From contig JACQUW010000292.1 of NCBI GenBank assembly GCA_016210115.1, positions 1 through 64,000 of the forward strand: a DNA stretch of 64,000 bases, read 5' to 3'. The notes beneath the pieces are model-generated. The model did not search any database. It saw only the letters and a program-made list of their open reading frames with translations, and was not told the origin of the DNA. This DNA is from Deltaproteobacteria bacterium (lineage in GTDB: Bacteria; Desulfobacterota; Binatia; UBA9968). The translations under genes and the position numbers were made by a program. Below, piece after piece: positions 43,716 to 52,632 of this stretch (within the stretch, counting starts at the first letter, position 1; every line of letters starts with the position of its first letter).

Positions 43716-44672
43716 ATGACGAGCAGCCCGCACGAATACTCATCATCCGCTCGGCCACGGCCCGAAAACTCCCGCCCTGAGGAACCGCCCGTCGAGGAGG
43801 CTCAGGACATGGTTTTGCAGGAATACTCTGAAGAGGATGTGGGGAATATCCTCCTGTTGGAGCACGTCAACCTCGGAGTTCCCGACCAGGGTACTGCAAC
43901 TCTTTTTTATGTCGTCGGCCTCGGCCTAACCCGCGACCCGTATCTGTCGGTGAGTGTCGAGAACATGTGGATCAACGCAGGGGAGCAGCAATTTCATCTT
44001 CCAACCCGGGCCGCGCAGGTGGTTCCGGGCCATATTGGAGTGGTGGTTCCCAGCCTCAAACTCCTGGAGGCCCGACTCGAGTCCGTGCGGGAGCGACTCT
44101 CAGGAACCGGTTTCGGCTGGACCGTAAAGGCAGACCACCTGGAAATCTCATGTCCCTGGGGAAACCAACTGCGGTGTTATGAGCCGAGTCCCGAATTCGG
44201 GAGCGCGATTTTGGGAATTCCGTACGTGGAGCTTCGCGTGAGACCGGGGAGCGCTGATGGCATTGCGCGTTTCTACCTGGAAGCCCTGAAAGCCCCTGCG
44301 ACGGTTTATTCTGAAGGCGGCGCGCGTGTGGCTCGGGTCTCCGTTGGATGCAACCAGTGGCTCTCGTTCCGTGAATGGCATGGCGAAATACCGCCATACG
44401 ACGGGCATCATATTGCAATATACATCGCTGATTTTTCCGGTCCATACGGTTTCCTTAAGCGGCGCGCGAAGATTACGGAGGTCAGGCGGCATCAGTTTAG
44501 GTTTCAGGAGGTGCTGGATCCACGAAGCGAAGAAACGCTGCTCATTTTAGAGCACGAGGTGAGGAGCCTGCGTCATCCGATGTACCGTCGTTTTCTGATC
44601 AATCGAGAGCCGACCCAAATTCAGCGAAACTACAGGCGCGGAAGGGATTCCCTGAACCCTTTCGGGTTCTGA
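43716..44672 (+). CDS. VOC (glyoxalase-fold) family protein of unknown function
   Basis: 318 residues. A disordered N-terminus (PRPENSRPEEPPVEEAQD) precedes two betaalphabetabetabeta halves: LLLEHVNLGVPDQGTATLFY with HIGVVVPSLKLLEARLES, and IPYVELRVRPGSADGIARFY with HHIAIYIADF. The C-terminus ends NYRRGRDSLNPFGF. It keeps some typical metal ligands, but the substrate is unknown. It starts 6 nt after the TPR/LysM gene. Confidence 0.75.
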   Translation: MTSSPHEYSSSARPRPENSRPEEPPVEEAQDMVLQEYSEEDVGNILLLEHVNLGVPDQGTATLFYVVGLGLTRDPYLSVSVENMWINAGEQQFHLPTRAAQVVPGHIGVVVPSLKLLEARLESVRERLSGTGFGWTVKADHLEISCPWGNQLRCYEPSPEFGSAILGIPYVELRVRPGSADGIARFYLEALKAPATVYSEGGARVARVSVGCNQWLSFREWHGEIPPYDGHHIAIYIADFSGPYGFLKRRAKITEVRRHQFRFQEVLDPRSEETLLILEHEVRSLRHPMYRRFLINREPTQIQRNYRRGRDSLNPFGF

Positions 44673-44821
44673 TCGATTTCTAACGGCTCTCTACCCGCCT
44701 ACGACCGTTTAAAAAGGCTTGCCCGAGGGAACTGTCAGCCGTGAACAATCCGGGATAGAATAGGCTATTTCGTCCGATGAAAGAATAAGTTCAAGTGCCT
44801 GCTTGTAGCGGAGGTGAAACG

Positions 44822-44989
44822 ATGGCCCTGAGTCAGGACTTATTGGATATTTTGGCTTGTCCCAAATGCAAAGGAGACATCCATCTCAACGAAGGTGGCG
44901 ACGGACTCATTTGCGATGCGTGTCACTTAATGTATCCGATCCGGGATGACATTCCCATCATGTTAATCGACGAGGCGATCAAAATATAG
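44822..44989 (+). CDS. Trm112-like zinc-ribbon protein
   Basis: 55 residues from MALSQDLLDILACPKCKGDI, with CxxC (CPKC) and CDAC pairs for zinc and the closing YPIRDDIPIMLIDEA; this is the YcaR/UPF0434 form. The ORF-track start at 44795 is replaced by the ATG at 44822 because GGAGGTGA precedes it. Members of this family occur beside LPS genes (for example near lpxK and kdsB). Its exact role is unclear. Confidence 0.92.
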   Translation: MALSQDLLDILACPKCKGDIHLNEGGDGLICDACHLMYPIRDDIPIMLIDEAIKI

Positions 44990-45052
44990 GATCGTGCAGG
45001 AAGCGGCTTGCCAGCGGCCAGCCGAACGGGAGGAGCTAAGGCCGGAATCCTG

Positions 45053-46150
45053 ATGCCCCAATTTTTTGCAGGGGAAAAGATCCTCGTGGTTCAGACGAGC
45101 TTTCTGGGGGACGTGGTTTTGACGACGCCCGTTTTCTCGGAGATCCGAAGTCGTTTTCCAAAAGCATGGCTGGCTGTTCTCTGCAAGCCGGAAGCCAAAC
45201 CTTTGCTGGAGGGGAATCCCGACATCAATGAAATCATCGTTGATGACAAGAGAGGGACCGCGAAGGGACTGAGAGGACTCTGGCGGAAGGCCGCAGATCT
45301 CAGGCAGCGCGGTTTTTCGGTGGCTCTTTCTCCCCACAAATCGTTTCGGACGGCTTTGCTTCTTTTCGCGGCGCGGATTCCGTTCCGCGTCGGGTTTCGC
45401 CAAAGCGCAGGTTGGTTTTTATATCATTCGTTGGCCGAACGGGATCCGGATCTGCACGATGTCGAACGAAATCTCTCGATCTTGAAGCCGCTCGGTGTGG
45501 GAACGCAGTCCTGTCATGGAGCGCTCCGAGTCGAGGTGCTTCCAGGCGCGCGCGAAAGTGTGGATCGTCTGTTCGCTTCTCTGGGAATCGGAGACGGCCG
45601 GATCACTTTCGGCTTGAATCCCGGCTCCGTGTGGCCCACGAAAAGATGGCTTCCGGAAGGTTACGCGGAGTTGATGGTCTCTTTGAAACGGAAATATTCC
45701 TGTGACCTCTGTCTTTTTGGTGGTCCGGGTGATCAGGAAATCACGGATAGAATACAACGGCTTTCCGGTAATCTCGGGATCAATCTGGCGGGCAAGTTGT
45801 CTCTCGCCGAACTCGCCTGCGCCTTCGAGAAATGTGATCTCCTTATCACCAACGACAGCGGACCTATGCACATCGCTGTCGCCAGGCAGGTCCCGGTGGT
45901 CGCTATTTTTTGCGCGACTACACCGTCTCTGGGATTTTATCCTTACTCTTCCGCGGCTGTTGTCGTCGAAAAAAATCTGCCCTGCCGTCCATGCAGTTCG
46001 CATGGAGGACGTCGTTGCCCCCTCGGCACGGGGGATTGCATGCGTTTAATAAAGGCGGAGGATGTGCTTAAAGCCGTTGATCGGCTTTTGAACGGAAGCA
46101 GGAGAGGCGCTCAAAAAGAATCCCGGCTGCCGGAATTCCTCGTTCTCTAG
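45053..46150 (+). CDS. waaF: GT9 heptosyltransferase (WaaF-like)
   Basis: 365 residues from MPQFFAGEKILVVQTSFLGD. GT-B fold: GDVVLTTPVFSEIRSRFPKA, the C-terminal nucleotide site LNPGSVWPTKRWLPEGYAEL and NDSGPMHIAVARQVPVVAIF. The Cys-rich tail (CRPCSSHGGRRCPLGTGDCM) is a conserved GT9 feature. Adds heptose to the LPS inner core; type II over type I is by the overall pattern only. The tracked start at 45008 is upstream without support. Confidence 0.9.
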   Translation: MPQFFAGEKILVVQTSFLGDVVLTTPVFSEIRSRFPKAWLAVLCKPEAKPLLEGNPDINEIIVDDKRGTAKGLRGLWRKAADLRQRGFSVALSPHKSFRTALLLFAARIPFRVGFRQSAGWFLYHSLAERDPDLHDVERNLSILKPLGVGTQSCHGALRVEVLPGARESVDRLFASLGIGDGRITFGLNPGSVWPTKRWLPEGYAELMVSLKRKYSCDLCLFGGPGDQEITDRIQRLSGNLGINLAGKLSLAELACAFEKCDLLITNDSGPMHIAVARQVPVVAIFCATTPSLGFYPYSSAAVVVEKNLPCRPCSSHGGRRCPLGTGDCMRLIKAEDVLKAVDRLLNGSRRGAQKESRLPEFLVL

Positions 46151-46159
46151 CCAGTCTCC

Positions 46160-46936
46160 ATGCCCACCCTTGGCGTTGTCATTCTAACTTTGAATGGAAT
46201 GAAGCACGTTGCGCAGTGCGTGGAAAGCGTCAAGTGGGCAGATCGAATCATGGTGCTGCACGTCGGAGACGGCGCCCCCGCCATACTTGCGGGAGAATGC
46301 TCTTGTCTTGTTTATCGCCGGGTTGGATCCACAGAAACCCTCGATGGGCTGCCTCAAGAAATGAACACAGACTGGATTTTGAATCTTTGGGGCGAGGAGA
46401 CGGTCGATGCGGCGCTCAGGGATGAACTGGCAGCTCTTTGCCGGAAGCCAGTCCAGAGGGACCTGGATTCGTATCGAATTCCCATTCGTTCCTTGTTGAT
46501 GGGCCGGTGGGTGGACGGTAGTGTGTGGGAACCCAGCCCTGCGACTCGTCTGGGCCGCCAGTTCAGCCTTTTTCCGGCCGGCTGGCGCAGCGGGTTGGGC
46601 AACGGCAAAAGGAGGATCCCTCTGCTGGGACGAGGGTCGATTTGCGACCACACCTTATCCGAGCTTGATTATGGACTGCGGCAGATTCAAAACGTGTCGG
46701 ATCTTTGGGCAAGGCTGTCGCAAGGCCGGAGTCCCGGCTCATTCGCGATGATCGGTTCTCCCCTCCGCACATTCTTTCGACTTGTGTTCCGGAACCGCGC
46801 TTTGTCAAACGGAATAGCGGGCTTGACCGTTGCCACGCTGGCTGCCTACGCGACCTTCTTGAGCATGGCCAAACTGTGGGAGGCGCAAAAAGGCAAGGAG
46901 GGGAAAGACCACAAGGATCGCGGCTGTGATCTCTAG
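46160..46936 (+). CDS. Degenerate WaaE-type GT2 glycosyltransferase, probably not catalytic
   Basis: 258 residues, paralogous to the intact GT2 at 53459: shared stretches are LTLNGMKHVAQCVESVKWAD, MNTDWILNLWGEETVDAALR, IPIRSLLMGRWVDGSVW and a hydrophobic C-terminus. In the intact gene the DxD segment reads VDADERV; here it is LWGEETV, so the metal-binding Asp residues are lost. The early acidic motif (DSFSTD) is also changed to HVGDGA. It may be a pseudoenzyme, a chaperone-like subunit or a decaying gene. Reading frame intact. Confidence 0.72.
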   Translation: MPTLGVVILTLNGMKHVAQCVESVKWADRIMVLHVGDGAPAILAGECSCLVYRRVGSTETLDGLPQEMNTDWILNLWGEETVDAALRDELAALCRKPVQRDLDSYRIPIRSLLMGRWVDGSVWEPSPATRLGRQFSLFPAGWRSGLGNGKRRIPLLGRGSICDHTLSELDYGLRQIQNVSDLWARLSQGRSPGSFAMIGSPLRTFFRLVFRNRALSNGIAGLTVATLAAYATFLSMAKLWEAQKGKEGKDHKDRGCDL

Positions 46937-47195
46937 CTGCCCTAACCGCGTTATTCACGGCGCCCGGCGCCTGAGAGGCGAGCCTTTCCGGTCGAGAGCA
47001 AAAGGCCTTTGCCTTGAAGCGGTCTTCGTAGCTTCAGATCTGGAGCGAACGCTTGAGAGAAATGGCCAAGTACCAGAGAAGTCATCGAAGCTGCACGGTC
47101 CCTTCGACTCTGCTGCTCAGGACAGGCCTGTGCCCTCTCTCTTCAAGGCTTACCCTCAGGCTTCACCGTTACGGCTTTTCCTCGGTCGGTGAATA
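46937..47195. other. 259-nt gap between core genes
   Basis: An 88-codon ORF (46926-47192) overlaps the GT2 stop, but it has atypical composition and no recognisable domain. The stretch shows short palindromes such as GGCGCCCGGCGCC and a CTTCGACTCTGCTGCTCAGG motif of the type found in dispersed repeats. No gene is supported. Confidence 0.5.
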
Positions 47196-47972
47196 ATGTG
47201 GGTTAGCTGTGTTTGGGGTGAAACGCCGGCGGGTTTTGAGAGGGTCTGCGCCGGTTCGAAACGGCTAATGGTGGTCAGGCGAGGACTGGAGGGCTACCTG
47301 GACTTAGAAGCTCTTATAAGCCAGAGAGAAACAGCTCAACCGGCGAGTCCGTTTCACGGGCGAAGTCGCCTCTCATTTCTCCGGCTTGGCAATGGCGAGA
47401 CGGCTCTGGCGCGCGCGTATCATCATGGAGGCGTCTTGCGCCATCTCACCGGCGACCTTTTTTTTACGTGGCCGCCGCGGCCTTTCAGGGAATTGGCTAT
47501 TACCGAGGAGGCGCGTCATCGAGGGGTATCGACGGTGGAGGTTTTGGGGGCGGGTGTGCAAAGATTATGGGGGCCTCTTTACCAGGGCTGGCTCTTTACC
47601 CGAGAGCTCACGGGAGCCAGAGATCTCTGGGCCGCGGTGCAGAGCGGGTTTGCCCTGCCGGCGATGGATCCTGTCTTGAAAGCAGTGGCCCAAAGTGTTT
47701 GCGCCATGCATCGCAAGGGGATCTATCATCGGGACCTGAATCTTAAGAACATTCTCGTGCGTTGGGAAGAAGACCGGATCAGAAGCTACTTGATCGATTT
47801 CGATAAAGCGAGGCTTTTCCCCGGGGAAATCCCGGCATCAAAGGCCCGTCACAACCTGAGGCGGCTGCAGCGTTCGGCCCATAAACTGGATCCCGAGAGC
47901 CGTTTTTTCGGCCCCTCGGAATGGGATCGTTTTTTCCGGTTCTATCAGGAAGCCCGTGGAGATGAAGATTAA
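47196..47972 (+). CDS. KdkA/InaA-type LPS kinase, first copy
   Basis: 258 residues with a small-molecule kinase fold: GDLFFTWPPRPFRELAITEE, the catalytic loop MHRKGIYHRDLNLKNILVRW and a DFD-type metal motif SYLIDFDKARLF. This fits the Kdo-kinase/InaA group, which phosphorylates inner-core sugars. The HRDLNLKN loop has all catalytic residues. It overlaps the next GT9 gene by 11 nt. Confidence 0.85.
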   Translation: MWVSCVWGETPAGFERVCAGSKRLMVVRRGLEGYLDLEALISQRETAQPASPFHGRSRLSFLRLGNGETALARAYHHGGVLRHLTGDLFFTWPPRPFRELAITEEARHRGVSTVEVLGAGVQRLWGPLYQGWLFTRELTGARDLWAAVQSGFALPAMDPVLKAVAQSVCAMHRKGIYHRDLNLKNILVRWEEDRIRSYLIDFDKARLFPGEIPASKARHNLRRLQRSAHKLDPESRFFGPSEWDRFFRFYQEARGDED

Positions 47973-49008
47973 GCCCAGCAAAATCCTCATCGTCCTTCAT
48001 GGCTCTATCGGGGATGTGACGCGGGCCATTCCTTTGGCGAATTTGATCAAGCGCGCTTACCCAAAGGCCGTTCTGGCATGGGCTGTAGAGCCATTGGCGT
48101 TTCCGCTTCTCCAGAATCTCCCGGCTATAGACGAGATCATCCTGTTTGACCGGCGCTGCTGGTGGAGGAGTGCAATCCCTTTCTTGCGTGAGATCCGTTC
48201 AAAGGGTTTTGAAATGGTCCTCGACCTGCAAAGACATTTCAAGAGCGGTCTCGTCAGTTGGTGCTCAGGGGCCCCTTATCGTTTGGGTTTTCATCGCCGG
48301 GATGCGAAGGAATTCAACTGGCTCTTCAACAACCTCCATATTCCGGCGTCCGATCATGAGATCTCAAAGTTTGACCACTACTTGAGATTTGCGGCGTTTC
48401 TGGACATTGAGCCGCGGCCGATCGAATGGGGATTTGAGTTGACGATCGAAGAGGAGAAGAGCGTGCGGGGCCTTTTGCGGGGAGTGAACGCTCCGTTCGC
48501 TGCGATTTTCGTCGGAAGCAGTTGGAAGAGCAAACAATGGTTTCCCGGGCAGACCGCCAAAACCGCCGCGCTGCTTCATGACCGCTTTGGGTTGGACATT
48601 GTTCTTCTGGGTGGAGAAGGAGATGTGAGTTTTGCCGGCGAAGTAGCGGGTTTTGTCTCCGCGGGGCTTCGAAACCTTGTTGGGCGAACCTCCCTCCGCG
48701 AAGCCATCGGGGTTCTTCGACGAGCGGAGCTCGCCGTAGGACCCGATACCGGTCTCATGCATCTTTCCGCGGCCGTGGGAACGCCTGTCGTGTCCTTGTG
48801 GGGCGCGACCAGCCCCGTCCGTACAGGCCCTTATGGCAACGAACAGTACGCGATACGGGGAAAGGCTGATTGCTCCCCGTGTTACCTTCGGGATTGTCCT
48901 ATTGGCCGGATCTGTATGCAATCGATCGGGATAGACGAGGTGGCGACGAAAGTCGAAAAAATCCTCTTTCAGAAAACTAGAGTCTATGGGAGCCAGAAGC
49001 AGGTTTGA
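47962..49008 (+). CDS. GT9 heptosyltransferase (WaaC-like)
   Basis: 348 residues from MKIKPSKILIVLHGSIGDVT; the GTG at 47956 is an alternative, but AGGAAG is better spaced for the ATG. Donor-site blocks: AIFVGSSWKSKQWFPGQTAK, VGRTSLREAIGVLRRAELAV and GPDTGLMHLSAAVGTPVVSL. Second GT9 of the cluster, so a two-heptose core is likely, as made by WaaC and WaaF. The Cys-rich tail (CSPCYLRDCPIGRICM) matches other GT9 ends. Coupled by overlap to kinases on both sides. Confidence 0.88.
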   Translation: MKIKPSKILIVLHGSIGDVTRAIPLANLIKRAYPKAVLAWAVEPLAFPLLQNLPAIDEIILFDRRCWWRSAIPFLREIRSKGFEMVLDLQRHFKSGLVSWCSGAPYRLGFHRRDAKEFNWLFNNLHIPASDHEISKFDHYLRFAAFLDIEPRPIEWGFELTIEEEKSVRGLLRGVNAPFAAIFVGSSWKSKQWFPGQTAKTAALLHDRFGLDIVLLGGEGDVSFAGEVAGFVSAGLRNLVGRTSLREAIGVLRRAELAVGPDTGLMHLSAAVGTPVVSLWGATSPVRTGPYGNEQYAIRGKADCSPCYLRDCPIGRICMQSIGIDEVATKVEKILFQKTRVYGSQKQV

Positions 49009-49888
49009 GTTCCGGCGGGAAGGGTCATGGAATCTCCTGGTCTCTCCGGAAAGCTGGAGTCAGGATCTTTGGGAGGAAGTCCTCAGTCAAATCAAAAGAA
49101 TTGCCCCCTCCGGCCATCCGCAAACGACGCGATTCCGGCTTGATCAGGTCGTCTCCGCCGAGGAATATTACCTCAAGGTCTATCATGACTTGGACCTCTG
49201 GACGGGTCTCAAGGACGCGCTCCGAGACTCCAAAGCCTTGCGTGCGTTGAAGCAGGGCGAGGCTTTGAGATGTCGAGGATTTGATGTTCCACTCGCCGTT
49301 GCTGCAGGGGAGAAGAGGCAATTCGGGTGGCTTCAAAAAGCTTTTTTGTTGACCCGCGCCGTAAAGGCATTGCCGCTGCCTGATTTTCTGCGGGAGCAGG
49401 CGTGCATGCCGGCCCGAGTGATCGGGATGCGAATCAAGAGGGAGCGCGTCAAAAAGCTTGCGCTGGAAGTTCGTCGCCTCCACCAGGACGGCTTTGTTCA
49501 TGGCGATTTGATTCCAAGCAATATTATGGTGCAAACTGACGCTGGGAGATTTATCTTTTACATCATCGATCACGACCGCACTCGCCGCTATCCGCGTTGG
49601 GTTCCCCACCAGCTGTGGAAGAGAAATCTGGTCCAGTTGAACCGTATGGTTTTACCGGGAATCTCCCTGCAGGACCGGATGTGGTTTCTTAAGTGTTATC
49701 TCGGGAAAAAGTCCTGGGAGAAACGGGACCGCCGGCTGATCCGCTGGCTGGAATGGAAGACGCGTAAGCGACGGCAGGAATGTGAACGCATCCAGGCTCA
49801 GGTGAGTTTCAGAGAGTTAATGCGGTGGAACGGCCCGTTCAGCGGGTCGGCGCCGCAAAAGGATAACAGGTTGATCCAGTGGCATTGA
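48986..49888 (+). CDS. RfaP/InaA-type LPS kinase, second copy
   Basis: 300 residues. VVSAEEYYLKVYHDLDLW carries a Lys typical of the N-lobe, the catalytic loop is LHQDGFVHGDLIPSNIMVQT (HGD form) and the metal motif is FYIIDHDRTRR. The C-terminus is basic (KTRKRRQECERI). It overlaps the GT9 gene by 23 nt and the methyltransferase gene by about 10 nt. Likely phosphorylates a core heptose, as RfaP/WaaP does, though the specific sugar is not shown. Confidence 0.85.
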   Translation: MGARSRFEFRREGSWNLLVSPESWSQDLWEEVLSQIKRIAPSGHPQTTRFRLDQVVSAEEYYLKVYHDLDLWTGLKDALRDSKALRALKQGEALRCRGFDVPLAVAAGEKRQFGWLQKAFLLTRAVKALPLPDFLREQACMPARVIGMRIKRERVKKLALEVRRLHQDGFVHGDLIPSNIMVQTDAGRFIFYIIDHDRTRRYPRWVPHQLWKRNLVQLNRMVLPGISLQDRMWFLKCYLGKKSWEKRDRRLIRWLEWKTRKRRQECERIQAQVSFRELMRWNGPFSGSAPQKDNRLIQWH

Positions 49889-50634
49889 TGATTAAACAGG
49901 GCGGCAAGCGCGTTGACCTATTTTCGTTTATGACGCCCGGCAAGATTTTGGATTTTCCCGCCGGGGAGGGAAAGGAGTCTAACGATCTACTTGAAATGGG
50001 CTTCCGGGTAATTGCCGCGGATCTTTTTCGGCCAAAAGAGAATGCGCGACCGGAGTACGTTCTCGCCGATGGCAACACTGTTTTTCCCTTCCGGGCCGTG
50101 GCCTTTGATTATGTTCTCTCCAGAGAAGGAATCGAGCACCTGGAAAACCAGGCGCAGTTTCTGAGGGAGTGCGCCCGGGTGCTCAAGACGGGAGGAAAAC
50201 TGGTTCTTACGACTCCGAACGTGCTTCACCTGAATGGCCGCGTGAGCTGGCTGCTTACGGGCCAGAGGATACTCAAACGGGGGCTGATTAATGAGGTGCA
50301 GACCGTCAGGAAAATCGACAACGGCAAGATCTACCATGGTCACGCTTTTCTGATTGATTACTTTCGTTTGCGCTACTTGTTACGGCTCTCAGGATTTGAC
50401 GGCATAGAGGTCTATACCGACCGGTACAGCCTGTCGTCCATAATCTTTCTTTGGTTGGTGCCGCTTCTGTTCACGGCTGCGCTGCTGTCCGTGAGGATGT
50501 CAATGACAAAGGATCGTAAAAAGCGGAAATTCTATGCCTACAAACCGCCTTTTAAAGAGATCTTGACGCACGTTTTTTCTCCAGCATTGCTTTTTGGCAA
50601 GAGAATGATGGTGGTGGCGGAAAAGAGGACATGA
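49879..50634 (+). CDS. SAM-dependent methyltransferase, LPS cluster
   Basis: 251 residues. Class I motif I: GKILDFPAGEGKESNDLLEM; then IAADLFRP, AFDYVLSREGIEHLENQA, and the post-motif GGKLVLTTPNVLHLNG. A hydrophobic stretch (SSIIFLWLVPLLFTAALLSV) may anchor it to the membrane. Start is GTG at 49879 or ATG at 49888 (within 9 nt). A sugar methylation role is inferred from context. Confidence 0.82.
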   Translation: MALMIKQGGKRVDLFSFMTPGKILDFPAGEGKESNDLLEMGFRVIAADLFRPKENARPEYVLADGNTVFPFRAVAFDYVLSREGIEHLENQAQFLRECARVLKTGGKLVLTTPNVLHLNGRVSWLLTGQRILKRGLINEVQTVRKIDNGKIYHGHAFLIDYFRLRYLLRLSGFDGIEVYTDRYSLSSIIFLWLVPLLFTAALLSVRMSMTKDRKKRKFYAYKPPFKEILTHVFSPALLFGKRMMVVAEKRT

Positions 50635-51776
50635 AAATTGCCTTGGCCCATAAGCGCCTCGACCTTAGGGGAGGTACGGAAAGGGTTCTCTTTCGTACGG
50701 CGGAAGGTCTCAGGGACCGGGGTCACGAGGTGCACCTCTTTTGCGGAGAATTCCGCCTGCCGCCGCCGGCAGGAGTTATCGCCCATGAGGTTCCTTATCT
50801 GCCGTGGCCGCGAACCGCGCGCCTGCTGAGTTTTGCTCTGTGGGCTCCAAAGATCATTGCCCGCCATTCCTGCGACGTGGTGATGAGTTTTGACAAGATG
50901 GCGCGGCAGGATGTTTTTCGCAGTGGCGGAGGACCTCATCGACTCTTCCTGGAGAAGATGAAGAAACAAAGCAGTTGGTGGCGGGCACTCGGGTATCGGT
51001 TGAGCCCCTACCATCGCTCCGTTCTCCGCATCGAAAGGAGACAACTCGGACCAGCCGGAACTCGAAAGATTATTGCTGTTTGCGACCAGGTGAAGCGGGA
51101 CTTGATGGAGGCTTACGGCCTGTCCGATGAGAAGATTAGGGTTATCCATAACGGGGTGGACCTTGAACGGTTTCACCCTAAGCGCCGCTGTGAGATTGGG
51201 ACAAAACTGCGGGATGATTTGGGAATGCTTCCCGGCCGGCCCGTCGTCTTGTTTGTCGGGACCGGTTTCCGTCGCAAAGGGCTGGACCGGCTTCTCTCTC
51301 TCTGGGACCGGGATGACTTTCGGGAAACTTATCTGTGGGTTGTCGGCAATGATGCCCACCTTCCTCGTTACCGCCATCGGTGGGGACGTAAAGAAATCCT
51401 TTTCCTGGGAGCGCAATCTCGGGTGGAAGACTATTATGCCGCAGCGGACCTGCTCGTCCTGCCCTCTGTTCAGGAAGCTTTTGGAAATGTCGTGTTGGAG
51501 GCGCTTGCATCGGGCCTTCCCATAGTTACGATCCGGGGAGTAGGAGCGACCGATCAGATGGATGGGCCCCTAAGAGAGGGTATTCTCAAAGATTCTGAGA
51601 ACCCGGAGGAGTTAAGGGGAACAATCCTGAAGCTGCTCGACCCTAGCCAGTGGCCTTTCCTTTCCCGGGAGGCGAGGCGGATAGCGGAAAAATTTTCGTG
51701 GGAAAAATATCTCAACCAAGTCGAGTGGGCTCTGCGCGAAGTTTCGAGCGGCTCGCCTTCTTATGAGCCTCTCTGA
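50631..51776 (+). CDS. GT4 glycosyltransferase (WaaG-like)
   Basis: 381 residues, GT-B fold. N-lobe start MKIALAHKRLDLRGGTERVL; C-lobe IRVIHNGVDLERFHPKRR, VLFVGTGFRRKGLDRLLSLW, and VLPSVQEAFGNVVLEALASG with the catalytic Glu region EALASGLPIV. This matches the WaaG group that adds the first outer-core glucose. Starts with an ATGA overlap of the methyltransferase gene. Confidence 0.88.
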   Translation: MKIALAHKRLDLRGGTERVLFRTAEGLRDRGHEVHLFCGEFRLPPPAGVIAHEVPYLPWPRTARLLSFALWAPKIIARHSCDVVMSFDKMARQDVFRSGGGPHRLFLEKMKKQSSWWRALGYRLSPYHRSVLRIERRQLGPAGTRKIIAVCDQVKRDLMEAYGLSDEKIRVIHNGVDLERFHPKRRCEIGTKLRDDLGMLPGRPVVLFVGTGFRRKGLDRLLSLWDRDDFRETYLWVVGNDAHLPRYRHRWGRKEILFLGAQSRVEDYYAAADLLVLPSVQEAFGNVVLEALASGLPIVTIRGVGATDQMDGPLREGILKDSENPEELRGTILKLLDPSQWPFLSREARRIAEKFSWEKYLNQVEWALREVSSGSPSYEPL

Positions 51777-52587
51777 AACCGTTTGCGATCTCGAATTCGC
51801 CTATTTGAATCGGTCTTTAATGGATCAACTTCAAATTGACGTTTCGACCGTCGCGGAGGCTTTCCGCGAAGAGGCAGACAATTGCATCGCGAAAACGGGG
51901 CAAAAAACCTTGGTGCGGCTCATTTCTCTTGGCTCCCAAAGGCTCTTTTTGAAGTTCTACACCGCGCGCGGCCCGTCTCGCTGGATCCGCGGCTCGGCGC
52001 GAAGGCGTGTTTTGCGCGCCTACGCCAATGCCTGTCGGCTGAACGTTCTGGGAATCAAGACGGCGCCTATCCTGGCAGTGATTCTGCGGGATGTGGAGAG
52101 GACAGGCGGCTGCAGCGGGCTCGTGACGCTCTCCTTGTCTCCGGCCAAGACTCTCACGCTTTTTTTTATGGAACAGCTTCCGGTTCCGGGTCATGAGGCG
52201 GCGCGACGTGTCCTTATCAAGCGGCTCAGCGACTTTCTTTGCGGACTGCACGATCGTGGAGTATACCCAAAGGACTTTAAAGACACGAACGTCCTGGTTC
52301 GTCAGTGCGGCGATGACCACCGGTTCTATATCGTGGATTGCGACGGCCTCTTGTTTTTGCGATCTCTCTCGCGGAGGCGGCGGATGAAAAATCTCGCTCA
52401 GATCGGCATCACGCTCGGAGAGGCTTTATCGCCGGCTGAGCGTCTTCTGTTCTTGAGCGCCTATGCCAATCGCTATCCCGAGCTAAAGATGGATCTCGAA
52501 CGAGTGGAACTGGGCTGGAAAAAAGCGATCGAGCGGCGCCAACTCCAGAGGGATCGTTTGACCACCATTCGCTCCAGGGGGCTGTAA
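51763..52587 (+). CDS. KdkA/InaA-type LPS kinase, third copy with altered HRD motif
   Basis: 274 residues. N-lobe SQRLFLKFYTARGPSRWIRG; catalytic loop DRGVYPKDFKDTNVLVRQCG, in which the usual His-Arg/Gly-Asp is replaced by Pro-Lys-Asp while the Asp and Asn are kept; metal motif FYIVDCDGLLF. It overlaps the GT4 gene by 14 nt. It could be active with a modified loop or could be a pseudokinase. Confidence 0.82.
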   Translation: MSLSETVCDLEFAYLNRSLMDQLQIDVSTVAEAFREEADNCIAKTGQKTLVRLISLGSQRLFLKFYTARGPSRWIRGSARRRVLRAYANACRLNVLGIKTAPILAVILRDVERTGGCSGLVTLSLSPAKTLTLFFMEQLPVPGHEAARRVLIKRLSDFLCGLHDRGVYPKDFKDTNVLVRQCGDDHRFYIVDCDGLLFLRSLSRRRRMKNLAQIGITLGEALSPAERLLFLSAYANRYPELKMDLERVELGWKKAIERRQLQRDRLTTIRSRGL

Positions 52588-52632
52588 CGGGGTCGCAAGT
52601 GTCGGGCACCCCCTGCGATTCTGAGAAAAGTT

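Noticed and set aside
46926-47192. 88-codon ORF after the degenerate GT2
   Set aside because: Runs through short repeats and GC-rich spacer, has no domain and starts within the previous gene. Not supported as a gene.
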